The notes beneath the pieces were generated by a model that was not told the DNA's origin, searched no databases, and saw only the letters and a program-made list of their open reading frames with translations. Below, one piece after another: positions 34,530-48,000 of a stretch of DNA of 64,000 nucleotides; the stretch's first letter is position 1; the number at the start of each line of letters is the position of its first letter. The DNA lies in NCBI RefSeq assembly GCF_019925205.1, contig NC_083560.1, positions 54,854,270 through 54,918,269 on the forward strand, read 5' to 3'. The stretch comes from Metopolophium dirhodum. Taxonomy: Eukaryota > Arthropoda > Insecta > Hemiptera > Aphididae. Both the position numbers and the translations under genes were made by a program.

Positions 34530-36590
34530 AAGTAATTTTGAACACTGTGGGAACAAACACTGTTTATCACTGACTATCCAACTAATCATCGATTTAGACA
34601 ACGTTAAGACCAATTCTGTAACGCATAAACCGCCAGAGAGAAAATCAGATCTAAAATCAGTTATCCAATCCCAAATTACTAAGAAACCAAAACTAAGATC
34701 CATCTGGCAAAGGACTACTCAGCCATCAAAACCCTACTCAACCGCTAGACTCGCTTGTTTAGTGACCTCCTTCATTCAAACCACGAAGAAGAATGGTCCA
34801 ATTTTCTTGGTTCAATTGAACACGCTCCAGAACAATAGTCCAAACTTTATAAACTGAACAGACGTCTTCTCAGGAAATTGCCTCCAACCAATACACTCAA
34901 AGATAACCTAGGCAAACTTTATGACGACTCCAAAGCAAAAGACAAAAGATGAAAATCGCAGACATCATAATGATTCCAAAATCGAAAAAAGATCAAAAAA
35001 TTACAACAAACCACCAGCCCATTTCTTTCAAAACACAATTGGAAAACTTTTTGAAAAACTTCTACTCTCCAGACTGTAAACACATATTATGGCACAAATA
35101 AGGCCCGAAAAGTTTGGGTGTCACTCCTAACACAGCACAACAATCCAACTAGTCAAATTCATTAACAATTTCACGGACAGTTAGGTACAACGTATGACTT
35201 TAAGCTGCTGTGACTCTTCTAGAGTCTAGACAAAGAAAATGCTTTTGATAAGGTGTGTTACGAGGGCCACTTATTCCAACTTTTAGAGATGCTAGTATCT
35301 CATCAAATGGTCTCCATCATCAATTCATTCCTCAAAGACAGACTATTCTGCATACAAATTGGCGATTATAAATTAACACTTTGGTACGTAAGAGCTGGTG
35401 TTCCTCGTGGGTTCTGTCTTTCCCGTACTGTACTCTGTTTACGTTAATGACATGCCCACAGTATCAAGAGCTATAAAATAGCGTTATTCGCGGATGGCAC
35501 AATTTTTTATGCAGCTAGCAAAAATAGTTCCTGCTCAATCAAAATCTTGCAGTCACAAGTTTACATTACAATTCAGTAGTTTCACCAGTTCGAAATTACT
35601 ATCAACCCATTTAAGACCACAGCAATTATGATCAGGAGCAAACAAATCCAAGATGGTGAATGTCTTAAATTGAGAGATCTCCCCATCAAATAGGGAAACC
35701 AATTCAAATATCTGGGAGTCACTATAAACAAAAATCTAAATTTTTCATCCCACGTCAAGAATGTCTCTCTATTCCCACTTGTACACAAACGTAGCCCTTT
35801 ATCAATCAGTTCTAAATTATTCATCTTTAAAGTTCCGTCATTCCTATCATCACTTACGCAGAGCCTGCATGAATGCCTACATATCAAAATCCAGTTGATC
35901 AAAATTTGAGGCACTACAGTCCACTACTCTTTGCCAAATCACAGGATGGGACTTGTATGTATTAAACGATATCAACAGATATTCATTAAAAATTCTGACA
36001 CTAAATGGCTCCATAGAACAAAACGAATCCTTTCTTTCTCAAAAAATACAAAATGCAAGCTCCAATAATATCTCTAACATTATTACAACAACTTCTTCCA
36101 AATAACAATGTTTTTACGCAACTATCAAAAATAGTGCATGCTTAGTCAAAATCTTGCAGTCACAAGTTTACATTACAATTCAGTGATTCCACCAGTCAGA
36201 AATTACTATAAACCCATTTAAGATCATGTTCAGTAACAAACAAATCCAAGATGGTGATCACTAAATAACTCATTAGAACAAAATAAATCCTCTCTCGCTC
36301 AAAAAATAAAATTTTCAAGCTCCAATAATATCTCTGACATTAGTAAAACAACTTCTCCAAAACAACACTGTTTTAAAAGCCACATACTTAATACTTATCT
36401 AGTCTAATCCAAACTCATCACCCTAATGTTTCACTACCATCTCTCTGCAAGCAGCGTAAAGCTTGGATAAGAGTTCTTAGACAAAGCACAGCAGACAACA
36501 TAATTCATTCTATTTTCTACCTTCAAACTTTCAACAACATATCAAAAACAATAGACTGAATTGAAGGAACAAGACTCAGATGTCTCGACG
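34530..36590 (+). mobile_element. Heavily degraded LINE relic (reverse transcriptase region)
   Basis: Scattered plus-strand frames show a non-LTR RT in order: 'IIMIPKSKKDQKITTNHQPI' (near 34970), 'NAFDKVCYEGHLF'-like block (near 35240), 'INSFLKDRLFCIQIGDYK', 'VRAGVPRG' (near 35395), 'ALFADGTIFYAASK' (near 35490), 'TINPFKTTAIMIRSKQIQDG' and 'NQFKYLGVTINKNLNFSSHV' (near 35700). The catalytic FADD is changed to FADG and stops and frameshifts are frequent, so this is an old dead copy. The tail is rearranged by a partial duplication (see 36119-36371). Confidence 0.75.
36119..36371 (+). repeat. Partial duplication inside the LINE relic
   Basis: About 36118-36262 repeats 35513-35660 (shared string aatcttgcagtcacaagttt). 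About 36264-36371 repeats 36003-36118 (shared string aagctccaataatatctctg/a). Two separated blocks of the LINE were therefore copied in order, with the intervening part removed. Confidence 0.7.
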
Positions 36591-37066
36591 ATTTATCATG
36601 ACCAATAGCCGAGCAGAACCAGTCGACGACAGCGAGTTCCAGTTATCCAGCAACGAACGACGAAGAGGCCGGTATAGTCACACGAAGAACGTCTACTGCT
36701 GGAGCCATTGACCACCAGTCACGGATCCAACTGGGACTACGCAAGAACTACCGTGAACATTCCCGCTGCAGGCGGCCTATTCTCCACGACCAACGGTGAA
36801 TGTATTGAAGTGCATCGCTCGCTCAGGATTAATCAAAGCGTAGGGCGTCAAGCCCGTACCACACTCGGCGAAGCAGTAAACATCGACGATTCCAACCTCG
36901 TAAACTTTTAAACCCGTCCTGCGTTTCACGAGGAAACCTAAAGTCAACAGTTGAGTCATACCAAGCGTGCCTGTCTAGGCTACGCTCCCTAAACGAGACC
37001 CACGGATCGGATGCCACTTTCGGAAGTGGACCTGGCATACATGGTTGCCCCCCCCCCCCCCCCCCC
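36591..37066 (+). other. GC-rich segment ending in a poly-C tract
   Basis: It follows the LINE relic directly and is much GC-richer than its surroundings. It may be that element's 3' untranslated region or a separate insertion. A 67-codon frame (36708-36911) has no recognisable domain. It ends in 19 consecutive C (37048-37066), after which AT-rich DNA resumes abruptly. Confidence 0.4.
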
Positions 37067-37281
37067 ATTAATTATAATATACATGTATGTGTTACAACGA
37101 TGTTTCCAATTTTGTATGAGAACTTTGTCCCGGAAACTTTCTATATTTTATTTACAGATATAAATTTGGGAAAATTGACTAATTTTCATTTACACGCTAA
37201 AAAACACAATAAATCTTAAATATTTAAATATTTTTGAGTAACTTAAGATGATGAAAAAAAATATTATAATATATACATATA

Positions 37282-37440
37282 TTTTTTTTTATATTGAGCT
37301 TAAGCCCGGCCACTATGGCCATTATATGCTTCTTTTTGTTTGTAGCGAGGAGGAACAGTTGGAACAGTGGGTTTAAACACGTTTATATGTGTGGCAAGGA
37401 TTTGTATCTAAAAATCACGGGTGGTCACCCATTCGGGATC
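37282..37440 (-). mobile_element. SINE copy, 5'-truncated
   Basis: Shares with the element at 24985-25243 the T run (A tail on the minus strand), the aagcccggc/actatggc block, the tttttgtttgtag block, the aaacacgtttat-type block and a degenerate gggtggtcacc region. The tRNA-like head is absent. Confidence 0.65.
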
Positions 37441-40400
37441 TAGCGAAAATAAAAAATTGAATTGATTCAAGTTCAAAATCAAAATTATTTTCGCTTCTTC
37501 TGCAAATTACCAATAATTTGAACAATTTTTTACTTACAAAATGCATCATCTTTCTATAGTATTAATTAGTATTACCAGTGATGACTATGCGTATTGTGTA
37601 CGTTTTTTTAAACAGGTATGATACGAAGAAAAAAAGAACATAATAAACGCCCCCCCCCCCCCCGTAAATGGAAAAAAGGTACCTATCCTTCTTGCAATTG
37701 TTCTACTCGCTCTTGTCTTACTACAATAAAATAGGTAGGTACCAACCTACTGAATAATTAAAACTGCATCGATTCGATGACTCATCACGAAATCAATAAC
37801 AGTATATAAAATTCCTTTTTTTTGCTATATGGTCGCCTATACAAACATGACTTGTGGGTCGTTTTACCTGAGCATCTGGTAAAATGACAATTCATATCTT
37901 TTTTTAAAAAGTCAATCAAATTTTATGTAATTTAATAAATGTATTATTTGACTGTAGAAATATGTGCATAGTATTAGTACCTACAAATATGCAGATATTA
38001 TATTTTCAAGTGTTGACTTATAATACTGTTCTTTATAATACCATTTACAAAACGGTACGTCATATAAAGCCAGTCTCCCTTATTTATCAAAGTTTTGATT
38101 TTTATAATATCATACTAGAATGATGAGTTCAAACCAGGAACCGGCCAGTCAGTATGAATGTATGGAAAAAAATACGGTAGTGAAAAAAATGAAAGCAGCT
38201 TTTAAAAATAAAATATGATTTTTGTTTGTTTTGCACGTCATGTTTTTAATTGCTCGAAACAAATGTACTTAAAACAAGATTAAAATATTGCTGTTTTTGT
38301 GTTTATGTTGTAAATGGTATGCAGCATGAAATGTTTAAAACAATTCACAATTTGTGTAAAAATGCGGTCACGTGCTCGTATATTTACGGTGGGACTCATT
38401 CTATTTACGGACACAAACCCAATAATGGACGTGTTTTTTTTTTATATATTCATCTCTGCATATCGATGTGACGATTTCCGATATGCAAAGGTTTTTTTGC
38501 AAAAATAAAACAATTTACTTTATTATTTTAATTTTTTAACCGTATCTAGGTTAATCTGACATCATTCTTTACAATAACAATATTGTCATCATTTTCAATT
38601 ATTGATTTTTTTTGGAGATACGTAACATTGTTTTGGCAATGAAGAAATGCTCGTTTTACTGTGATCAATATTTTATGAATCTATGTGCACAAAAATATTA
38701 TACTATTATAGTTAGTTATAAGGTATATACTGTACCTAGGTATACGTATTGATAGGTATACGTATGCAATGAAAAATAACTTTATTTAAATTCTTATCGG
38801 CGCTCGACAGATACACTCACATCATATTTAGCACAACTGCGACTAAAAACTTTAAAATTATTATTTAATAACAAATAAGTATTAGATAGGTTTCAGTATT
38901 TTACCGATTGTATTTTTTTTGGGCAATAACTAGGACGTGGTTTTAAGTTATCTTAAACACAAGAAAAATGATTTACACAAATACAATTTAATGCATACAA
39001 TATAATATTACAAAGTTTATAAAAAAGGTCCATACATATTTTATTGAACATGGTTTTAAAAGAATTGGTTAATAAATCCATTGCATTTTTATTGATTGTT
39101 TATATTGTAACTATAATATTGTTATCCGTGTTTTGGTTGTGATGCAAGTAATATAATATAAAACTATACCAATCCATAATTTATAATATAATATTTTTCT
39201 GACTGCACATGACAAAAATTATGTTTGTCAGACCGTGTGAAGATGCCACTGATTTTCTCTGGTATACTATACATACTTACCTAATACAAATAATATAACG
39301 AAACAAAATAAATAATAATTTTTTTTTCTTTTTAAAGGGGATTAATTTAAGCTAAATTTTTATCAATTTTATCGATTATTATAAAATGTACGAAAAATCT
39401 TCTCAATAAATTATTAATTTCTAAGTCTTATGATATGTTTAATGTATAAAACAAGTTTTGTTTGGTATGTTTTAAAAAAAAAAAAAAAATAGAAGAATTT
39501 CGTCCTAAATGAATGAGAGTACCTAATAACTTATACAGTTGTAACTACCTATAATAATTAGTATGACGTGTATTTACAACATGCGTTTTGTTGCTAATTT
39601 ATTAGTTTTTATTTACAAAAATCATATTTGATAATTTTAATTATGTAAACCTATCTTTAATCATACCTTCTAATGTATGTAGGAAAACTGATATGTCCAC
39701 CAAACTAGAAGCTATAACGATATTAGTGTATCATTTATCTGTATGAAGATCATCTTATGTAGATCTCTCATCATCATCTTATCTCTTGATTTTTTTTATA
39801 ATAAACAATAAACATACTTGGTGTTATGTACGACAATGATTTAAAAGCATTTGATATCTAAACGGAAGCGTCAAAAGAAGTGCATATAATATACAGCCCA
39901 TATACGGTGTGATAAAAGTTTGAATTCGCTAGCCGATATATTACAGGCAAATGCTATAGCCAATTATAGGGCGGTGAAAAAAACGCGGTTTTGGATATAC
40001 CACGGTAGCTTAGGTATAACTACGACACAATTAATAATAGTGTGTTGTTTATTTAACCGATGCGTAGGCCGGAAAAAAAAACGCGTGTCCGCAAGGAATG
40101 CAGACTGTATGCCCGGGTTTTCGACGGTTATTTTTTTTTCCATTCCTCCTCGTTCGACCGGTAATTATAGCAGTATTGTTACAGCCTGGCGGTGAAATAC
40201 GATAAAGTAAAACATTATACACACACACACACACTAGCACCGCACACGTTTATACGTATCATACGGATTTGGGAACAAACGGAGAATTAGTTCGTTCAAC
40301 ACTGCCACTTAACGAAAAATCGACGGTACGGAATTTTTTAGCCTCTCGTTTTTTAATTATTGTGTTTTTCCTTTTATTTCCTACAATAGGGGAGAGACTA

Positions 40401-42290
40401 CGTTGTCCGTACGAATATACGATATAGTTACGACCTCCATACCCACCTAATAAAAAATATTGTCCCTTAAGGCCTCGCAAGACGTAACGCGTGTTGTAAT
40501 AATGTATGTAATTACGGGTGGACCGACAGACGCGCTGCTTCTTAACATTCATTTAATAATGTTTATACAACATTCTTCGGAACGCCTACGAGACGTTAAG
40601 TGCCAGTGCTCGTGTATGCAGCCCGTATAATTTTGTCTTTCTTTATTGTGTGTGGTTTGGGTAATATTAATGTGTGATTTTCCACGGACGTCAAAATACA
40701 GAGTAAAAGGTACGCACATCGTCCGAACGTGTGTTGTAGTAGTTGTAGTCGACTGCCCACATATTATAAACGGAGAAAAATGTCTAAAAAAAATCAAAAA
40801 AATACCCCCAGTTGACGTGATCGTACGAATATTATTATTTAAATATTGTGTTATTCGGCGCTGCTGAGGTGTTGAACGCGTCTGTTACTCGTGTACCGAC
40901 ACGCCCATGTACTTCGGTTTAATACGCATTATAGGTAGGTACACATTAAATGAGTACGAATACTAGCTGTGCAGTATAAAATATAATAATAGTGATGATA
41001 ATTTACTAAACAATTTTAATAATATACCGCGGGTTTAAAGGAGCAGGGGGTGGCGATTGTAAAGAACGAATTAAACCATATATTTTATCCGTACTTTGCC
41101 GCTGTTATACGCAGGAAAATATTATTAAATAATATTATAATATAATGTTATAATTTATATACAGTACGGCCGACAACGAATATTAACCTATATTATGCAA
41201 CGCGCGAAAACGAATCGTCCTTGACTATGGCCGCGGTCTACTCCGGAATACTTAAAGCACCTATATAGCCCAGTTAACACTTTATAATATAATATTTTAT
41301 CGTGCATAAACCTAATCCACCGAATATCGACTTTGAAGTTTTTCCGATGTACGAGCGAGGTTCCTTTGTAAACCGTTTCACCCTACTTTATGTTATTTAC
41401 ATAATAATATATTATACAATATTATTATGTGGTTAATATTCACGGGACGCGCCCCTACACTACACAAAGTTATAACCGTGTTTTAATAATTATAGTAATT
41501 ACAATACAATCAACCACTTTGAGTGCGGAAAAATAAATTACGTAGTTAATTTTCGAGTTTTTCCCTTTGAAACCGACTCGATATAATGCCTTCATAATAT
41601 TATGGGCAGCGCTCATTGCGTCGTATTATGCATAAATCAAAAGACTTCTCCTCCGTTTTATGTTCAATATGCATTTTTAGATTTTTTTTTTTTTAACTTT
41701 ACTATGTAGATACTTACGTATCTATATTATAATATACCGTTTTGAGTTCATACCACAACAAGCACTTGTAACTCTACCGTGCGTTTTTAAAATATAAACT
41801 ATGTATACTATTTACCATCGTTATTATTATACGGTGGTGGTAGGTAGGGATTATGATTTGTTAGGTTTTTGGTGTAATAAAAAGTTTACGACGATCGTGG
41901 CAATTGTTGCCCCAAAATGTAAGTACTATATGAATACATATTATTATTTATGATCTACAAAGGTGCATTGGATGAGAAATCTAGACATTTACTGTAATGA
42001 CACACGAATATGTATATTATTGTAGTGCATGACATTTAACTGTAGCGCATACTAAGTAGAAGTCCTAAATATTATAAATATTATTCACATTGACTCTGAA
42101 CAAATAAAGTTTCTTTTATTATAATATATAATTTATACAGCTGCAGACTAGGAACTACGTAAAATAATATGTATTGGTTGTGCTTGGCCACGTTTTTTTT
42201 AAACACAATTTTGAAAACGTTTGCGAGCTTGTCTGTGTTAAAACTTTGCTAAATACATGATGTTTAAAAAGTATATTTACCTCCGGAGCA
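37441..42290. other. Long intergenic stretch, CpG-rich from about 39890 to 41260
   Basis: A 14-C run lies at 37650-37663. Bases 37.7-39.8 kb are AT-rich without supported frames. From about 39890 to 41260 CpG is frequent and several 60-100-codon frames occur on both strands, none with a domain. An (AC)n microsatellite lies at about 40215-40233. This patch could hold a promoter or untranslated exons. The rest is AT-rich. Confidence 0.35.
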
Positions 42291-42299
42291 GTCAAAATG

Positions 42300-43145
42300 C
42301 TTCTCTTTGAATGAGCATAACAACTTTAACTAACACATATTGAAAATTGCAAAATTCTTAATAATAAAATGTGCCAAATTTGGTGACAATAATTGGAGAA
42401 TTTTATTGAGCCTATATATTGATCATTCAAGTAATAGTAAGTTGAATCAAGTTTGTACGATAAATAATTTTTGAATTAGGTACAATAAAAAAAAAGAATG
42501 ATTTTAATAGAATTCGATAATTTACATGAAATTATTTAATTATGTCATAATTTAATCTTCAGAGGTTCATAAAAATATTCATGGAATTACGCATAAAATT
42601 GTTTTATAAATTCTTGTAAGCAAAACTTGTATGGAACATTGTATAAACCTATCAAAAACTATACCATGTATAGAAAATGCTAATAAAAACATTTTGATGT
42701 AATTTAAAAACATTATTTGTTGGGACTTACAATTTTTCTGCGGAGTACTTTATTATACATTTAACATAAACCAATTTTCAAAATATTTATATTTGATTTG
42801 ATCTATTAAAATACTATACGAATTTATGTTTACACTATTTTACGGTAAATTAGTACCGACTTATAATAGTTAGTAACAGCTATAAGTTATATTAACATAG
42901 TTCAGCCAATTACTAATAGACAAATGAATTTGGTACTAGGTAATTTAAAAATATTTTTAACAAAATATTCTTATTTCTTAGAAATGACCTTAAATACCTA
43001 CCTAGTACAAGGAGTTTATACTTTTGAACCCTCCCCCTCCCAAAGTACCGAGTCAATTTTACTTTCAGAAATCCCCAAAAAAAAATCGCACGTTAATATA
43101 AAATCAATACTTATATTGCTCCACTTAGAATCGAAAATTATATTA
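42300..43145 (+). repeat. Dispersed repeat family, diverged copy D
   Basis: Forward-orientation blocks appear in the order seen in copy A, including atgtatagaaaatgctaata (near 42667), cccaaagtaccgagtcaatt (near 43037) and a right end near 43107-43135 (aaatcaatac ... gctccacttagaatc). Divergence is high. Confidence 0.5.
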
Positions 43146-43284
43146 TATTTCCTCCGAAAAAGTAAAAAAATGTGACATTCAAAAATAATATACTTTTTTA
43201 AAACAAATTGACACAAAAAACTCTCCCATCAGCAAAAACCCGAATCTTCAGAAAACAAAATAATCGTTTCAAATAAAAACAAAT

Positions 43285-43530
43285 TGTTTCATAAACGATT
43301 TATAGTTGGTAACACATTGATTGGAGGATTTTTCTACGTTGGAAATAGCACATAGGAGGTATTTCATAAACGATTTATTGTAATATGTTATTATAGGTAA
43401 CACATAAGATAATTTATCAATTGTTTTTCATTAGTTCTACGATGCAGATAGCACATAGAAAATTTTATCCATAAACAGCTTCATTTTTTCTGAATCCAGA
43501 GATACCAAAACCTCGAAATCATACATTTGG
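43285..43530 (+). repeat. Short diverged tandem repeat
   Basis: A unit containing cataaacgattta, ggtaacaca and atagcacatagga occurs about three times, with starts near 43290, 43363 and 43469. The unit lengths are unequal (about 75 and 105 bases). No coding capacity. Confidence 0.5.
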
Positions 43531-45005
43531 TACATAGGAGGTTTTTTTCGTTGAAACTACTAAATAGTATATGGGTAGTCACCAATTAATTATAATATAG
43601 GCATTTCACATACTGAAGTCGTAATGGGTGATATTAATATCTAATATTTGTGAATATGAACCATTGAACTACATAATATCTAGTAAGAACTTATATAAGA
43701 AAAATCCTGCTAAGTAGGAAAGTCCTATAAATATTAGAAACATATTTACGTAAATGATATAATATGAGTATTGGAGTATATTATATATATATATACTGTA
43801 TATAAATATATTGTAAAAGATAAAGGTATGATAAATCAGTAAATACGGTCTAAATTTCTAAAACCAAACATGTCATATAGTAGGTATATGGTTTTTAATT
43901 CAAAAATAAGTGAGTTTAAGTAATACATTTCATAATATACATTTCATTCTGTCAATAATACATAATTATAAATAATATAGTACTCTTGTCGTAAATAATA
44001 ATTTATACACTTAATATAATGTTTAAGTGTTTGTTTAAGTAATAAGTTCCCGATATGGTAGGTATGCGTATATATTATTATATGCAACATAATGATGTAT
44101 AAATGTATTCGGTTAACTACCCCAAATGATACATTAGATAAACCTAGGCAATTAATAATTTAAAAGCCTGTGAGCACGTGGCCCGTGCCGAATCAGCCCA
44201 CCCAGGTTAAATGACTTTAGAGTGATGCGGTTCAAACGAGATGTTAAATTTAGTGGCAGTAATGTCTCAGTATAATAATAATGATGAAAAAATAATAACC
44301 CGGTTGCATTTAGTGAAACTATTATAAATAAACATTGGGTACCGGTGTACCACATATAATAGCACCATATTTTATGGTCATATAAGTATGTGGTTCAATT
44401 AAATTGGTATAATTTATATTGGTCTTATTACCAATATCAACCCTATAAATAAACAAAAGAATACGTGTGTTACCTATCTTATAGCAATCTATAGGAAATG
44501 AAAAAATAAGCTATATACGTCCTCCAAGTCTCAAGTCTCAAGTCTATTTATATAACTTTTATTGAAAATAGTCCAGTAGTTTTTGAGTATATACGTATAT
44601 TAATTCCGCGTAGGCATATTTTCATATAGTTGAATTTTATGTTTGATTCACTGATCAGACTTTAGAATAAATTAAATATAATGTCAAAATTAAGAAGAAA
44701 GATGAAGAATTTACTAAATAAATAATTTAACATATTAACACATAATATAAAGTATACACACCTAATTTAGTTTGATGACTTGGAGACAGTTTTTAGTTTT
44801 AGTTATATTTGGAAACAATAAAATAATATATTAAACAGTACAGTTATTCATTAATATTTTTTATAAATCTATATAGGTACCTACTTAGTCTCAGGTTAGG
44901 TTAGTGTGATAATATTGTAATTGATTCAGTTAGGTATATCTAAAGTTAATCAAGATTTAATAGTCTGATCATTATTCAAAAAAAAAAAAAATGAGTATCC
45001 AATTC
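43531..45005. other. Intergenic DNA 3' of DNAI2, no supported gene
   Basis: AT-rich. A 67-codon minus frame (44152-44355) has balanced composition but no recognisable domain. A small triple aagtctc repeat lies near 44527. An AT microsatellite lies near 43785. Confidence 0.4.
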
Positions 45006-45011
45006 TTTATT
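45006..45011 (-). terminator. Poly(A) signal overlapping the DNAI2 stop codon
   Basis: AATAAA on the minus strand includes the TAA stop (45007-45009) of the last exon, followed by a T-rich downstream element (A run near 44980-44993 on the plus strand read in reverse). The predicted 3' untranslated region would be only a few tens of bases. Confidence 0.6.
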
Positions 45012-45072
45012 CTTCAGTTTTAAATTCTTCCATTATATCGTTCTCATTCATTTCATCAAGGGGATTGTTGCA
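45007..45072 (-). CDS. DNAI2: DNAI2 exon 10 (terminal)
   Basis: 22 codons including the stop, acceptor tttttcag|tgc. Encodes the acidic tail 'NPLDEMNENDIMEEFKTEE', like the acidic C terminus of other DNAI2 proteins. Confidence 0.88.
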   Translation of the reverse strand, partial: CNNPLDEMNENDIMEEFKTEE

Positions 45073-48000
45073 CTGAAAAAAACAATTTTTGTTATCAAAT
45101 ATACTACATCCGATTTGTTATAATAATAATACAGACAAATAATTTATTCTATTAGGTATCAATCGTCCAAATATATTTTGATCTATACTAATACATTAAT
45201 CCTATAAGTATGTAAATTCGTATTTCTCACAACTGGATTTTGAAAAAAGATAAAATCACAATAACTCACCATTCTATCAACGACTTCAGCTAGTTCTCTT
45301 TCAATTTCTTCGATCGCTAATTCAACTTTTGCGTTGGAATTATCAACTTTATATGGCAATTTGGTCTGCATTTTAGTTCTATGTTCACGGTTCTTAGCTT
45401 CTATTAATTTTTCTCGCTTAGTTTCCCGCTCAAACATCTATTGATAAATAATAGTAAACTAAAACTCGTTGTCACCTAGCACATCCAACGATTTTGAGAC
45501 TCTAAACTAATATACACTACCTAATCATTGTACATTCAAATATTAAATATTGGTGGTTACAATTTTTTTTTATAAAAGAAACGAAAATATAATAATTAGA
45601 CTACATTATAATCAAATTATACAATAATCAGTAATAAAAAAATATGACAAAAAGTCAAAATATACACATAGAAAAAATAACAATTTTTGACTTAAATACA
45701 GTATAATATCCCAATATTATTACCACACAAAACAAATACTAGAAAAAATTGAATCTTATAAATTTCCTGCCAAAAAAAAACCATTATAATTGTAAAACGT
45801 AAATTTATAACGTTGATAACTTAATTGTATTAAATGCCATAATATTACATTATATTATAAAATACATGACACTATTTGAATTTTGAGTCATGCAGAAAAC
45901 TTAAACATCGACTGTAGATAAATCCATTTAAAAATAAATGTAAGAGCGCCCTACACCTAGCCAAGCCCTTTTGATTATCGTAGGTCTAAACTTCAAGCAA
46001 CTCCCTTGTTTAATGTGGTTGCGTGAACTAAGTGCTCTTTAGTTGTCATTAATGTTTATTGATAATATAATGACTACGCAACTCACAGCTGTCAACCGCG
46101 CTCTATCGAATGGTCCGGGAGTCACAAACCAATCGTTCATTTCAATCACGCGTGTATTACCACCTTCGTCTCCGACAGCTAACAGTGCTCCGTCTCCATG
46201 GCAGCTAATACAATTTAACCTATTGTCAGACACCTAAGTAGAAGATTACGGAAATAATAAATTGCATTTCCATTCGTTTAATCTGTATCTCTAATTTACT
46301 ATCTTTGGGTACCTTAATAGAAAGTATCGGTTTTAGTTGTTGCTGTAAGACATCCCAACAGTCCATGAACCCATCGGCTCTGGACGTATAGAATACTGAA
46401 GGCTTCGAATTGCTCCATTGGCCATCGGTTAATCTCATATCGTAATTCCTATAATAGTATAATAATATAATATGACGTGTAAAATTAAATCCATAGTGGT
46501 TTTTTTATCATACCGTTTTCATATTGCTATTTATAGTATGGATACGTACTTAGTCCACATTGTCTGAGATTCCTTTGCCTCTTCTGACCATATTTTTGCC
46601 TGCCAATCGCCAATAGTTAAAAAGGTTTTTAAAAACGCCGGATTTCGACGCACTGAATATAAGGGGCCATAATGACATTTATAAATGGATGGTATTTTTT
46701 CTAACACCGTTTTGCCCTTACGGTTTCCATCAAACACGTGTCCAGTGCTTGTGCCAATCTACTTGCAAATAATATAAGACAATGTTTAGTTTTTCACTTT
46801 TAGAAAAAATGTATAAACTGTGCAATAAATATATGGTATTTGAATAAAAATTTCAAACGCTAGTTCCATCAACTCAAATGAATAAACAGATGGCTTTCCA
46901 ATCAATAAGTTTAGAGGAAACTCTCTATATTAAGTTGTTTACGAAATAACAATTATTTATAAAACCACTACAACATTGTCCAGTTAAAATATACTGCTCT
47001 ATATTTTCCTTAACACACTTAAATAGTTGATTTCGTATCTAAAATTCTTAACCGCACCTTATACAACTGACGACCAATGTGCCCAAAATTCAAATAATTG
47101 TTCCATTGTTCTTGCGAAGTTCTAGTCACTGTTACTTTTAATTGAGCTCTAAACTTTCAATCTCTAATTATAATAAACAAATAATAATAATACCATGTGA
47201 CGTGTATATTAATATTATCGTAGACTACATTTTACGCAATTAAAAATAGTCTGCATTATTATAGTAGTAATTTTTTTGTAGGGTCAGTGGAGAGGATGAC
47301 TGATACTAACTGATGATAAACAAAGTATTTTAATATTTTCGTAGAATTCATCTATTATACGTGAACACTTTTACGTACCATGAAGCGTATTGGAATTGAA
47401 AAATGGTAATCTATGCAAGTGACTCCGTGGGACCGGCCCCACTGAAGCCATTCCGGCTCATCTTCGACATTCAATAAATCTAAGAGCAATACGTCCGTGG
47501 GTTCTGAGAGGTCTCTGGTATCCCACCACATGATCTGTGGAAGGTATCACAATATGATGGCTATTCTAATTATAGATATGTCTGCACGATAGTGTGCCAC
47601 GGCGTTTACTGTATAATATAAATTAACGATTCATAATTTTTTTATACTTCTGTACAATATATTTTTATACTGGTAAATATGAATTCGTATAATAATGTAA
47701 CATGGACCTACTTGGCCATCACTGGATCCTGTCAAAAATTCTGAGTTGGTCTTTGATTGAATCCATTCGAGACTAAGGATAAGGTCACGATGCCCATTTA
47801 TTATATTGCTAATTCCGATGTTTGTGGAACCTGTTCGCATGTCCCACAACGCGACCTGTCCGTTCAGCAAGCCTCCCGCGAGCAGTTGCCCGTCCCTGTG
47901 GTGGAATTCGACCCTGGTGATCGGGTATTGTGACTCCAGTGTAAAATATGGAAGGGTAAACATCTCTGTAAATTTAGGAAATACGTACATCATTCAAGGT

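Noticed and set aside
36708..36911. 67-codon frame in the GC-rich segment after the LINE relic
   Set aside because: No domain. Overlapping frames of similar length occur on both strands, as expected by chance in GC-rich DNA.
44152..44355. 67-codon minus frame with balanced composition, 3' of DNAI2
   Set aside because: No recognisable domain, no splice partners, and too short to support alone.
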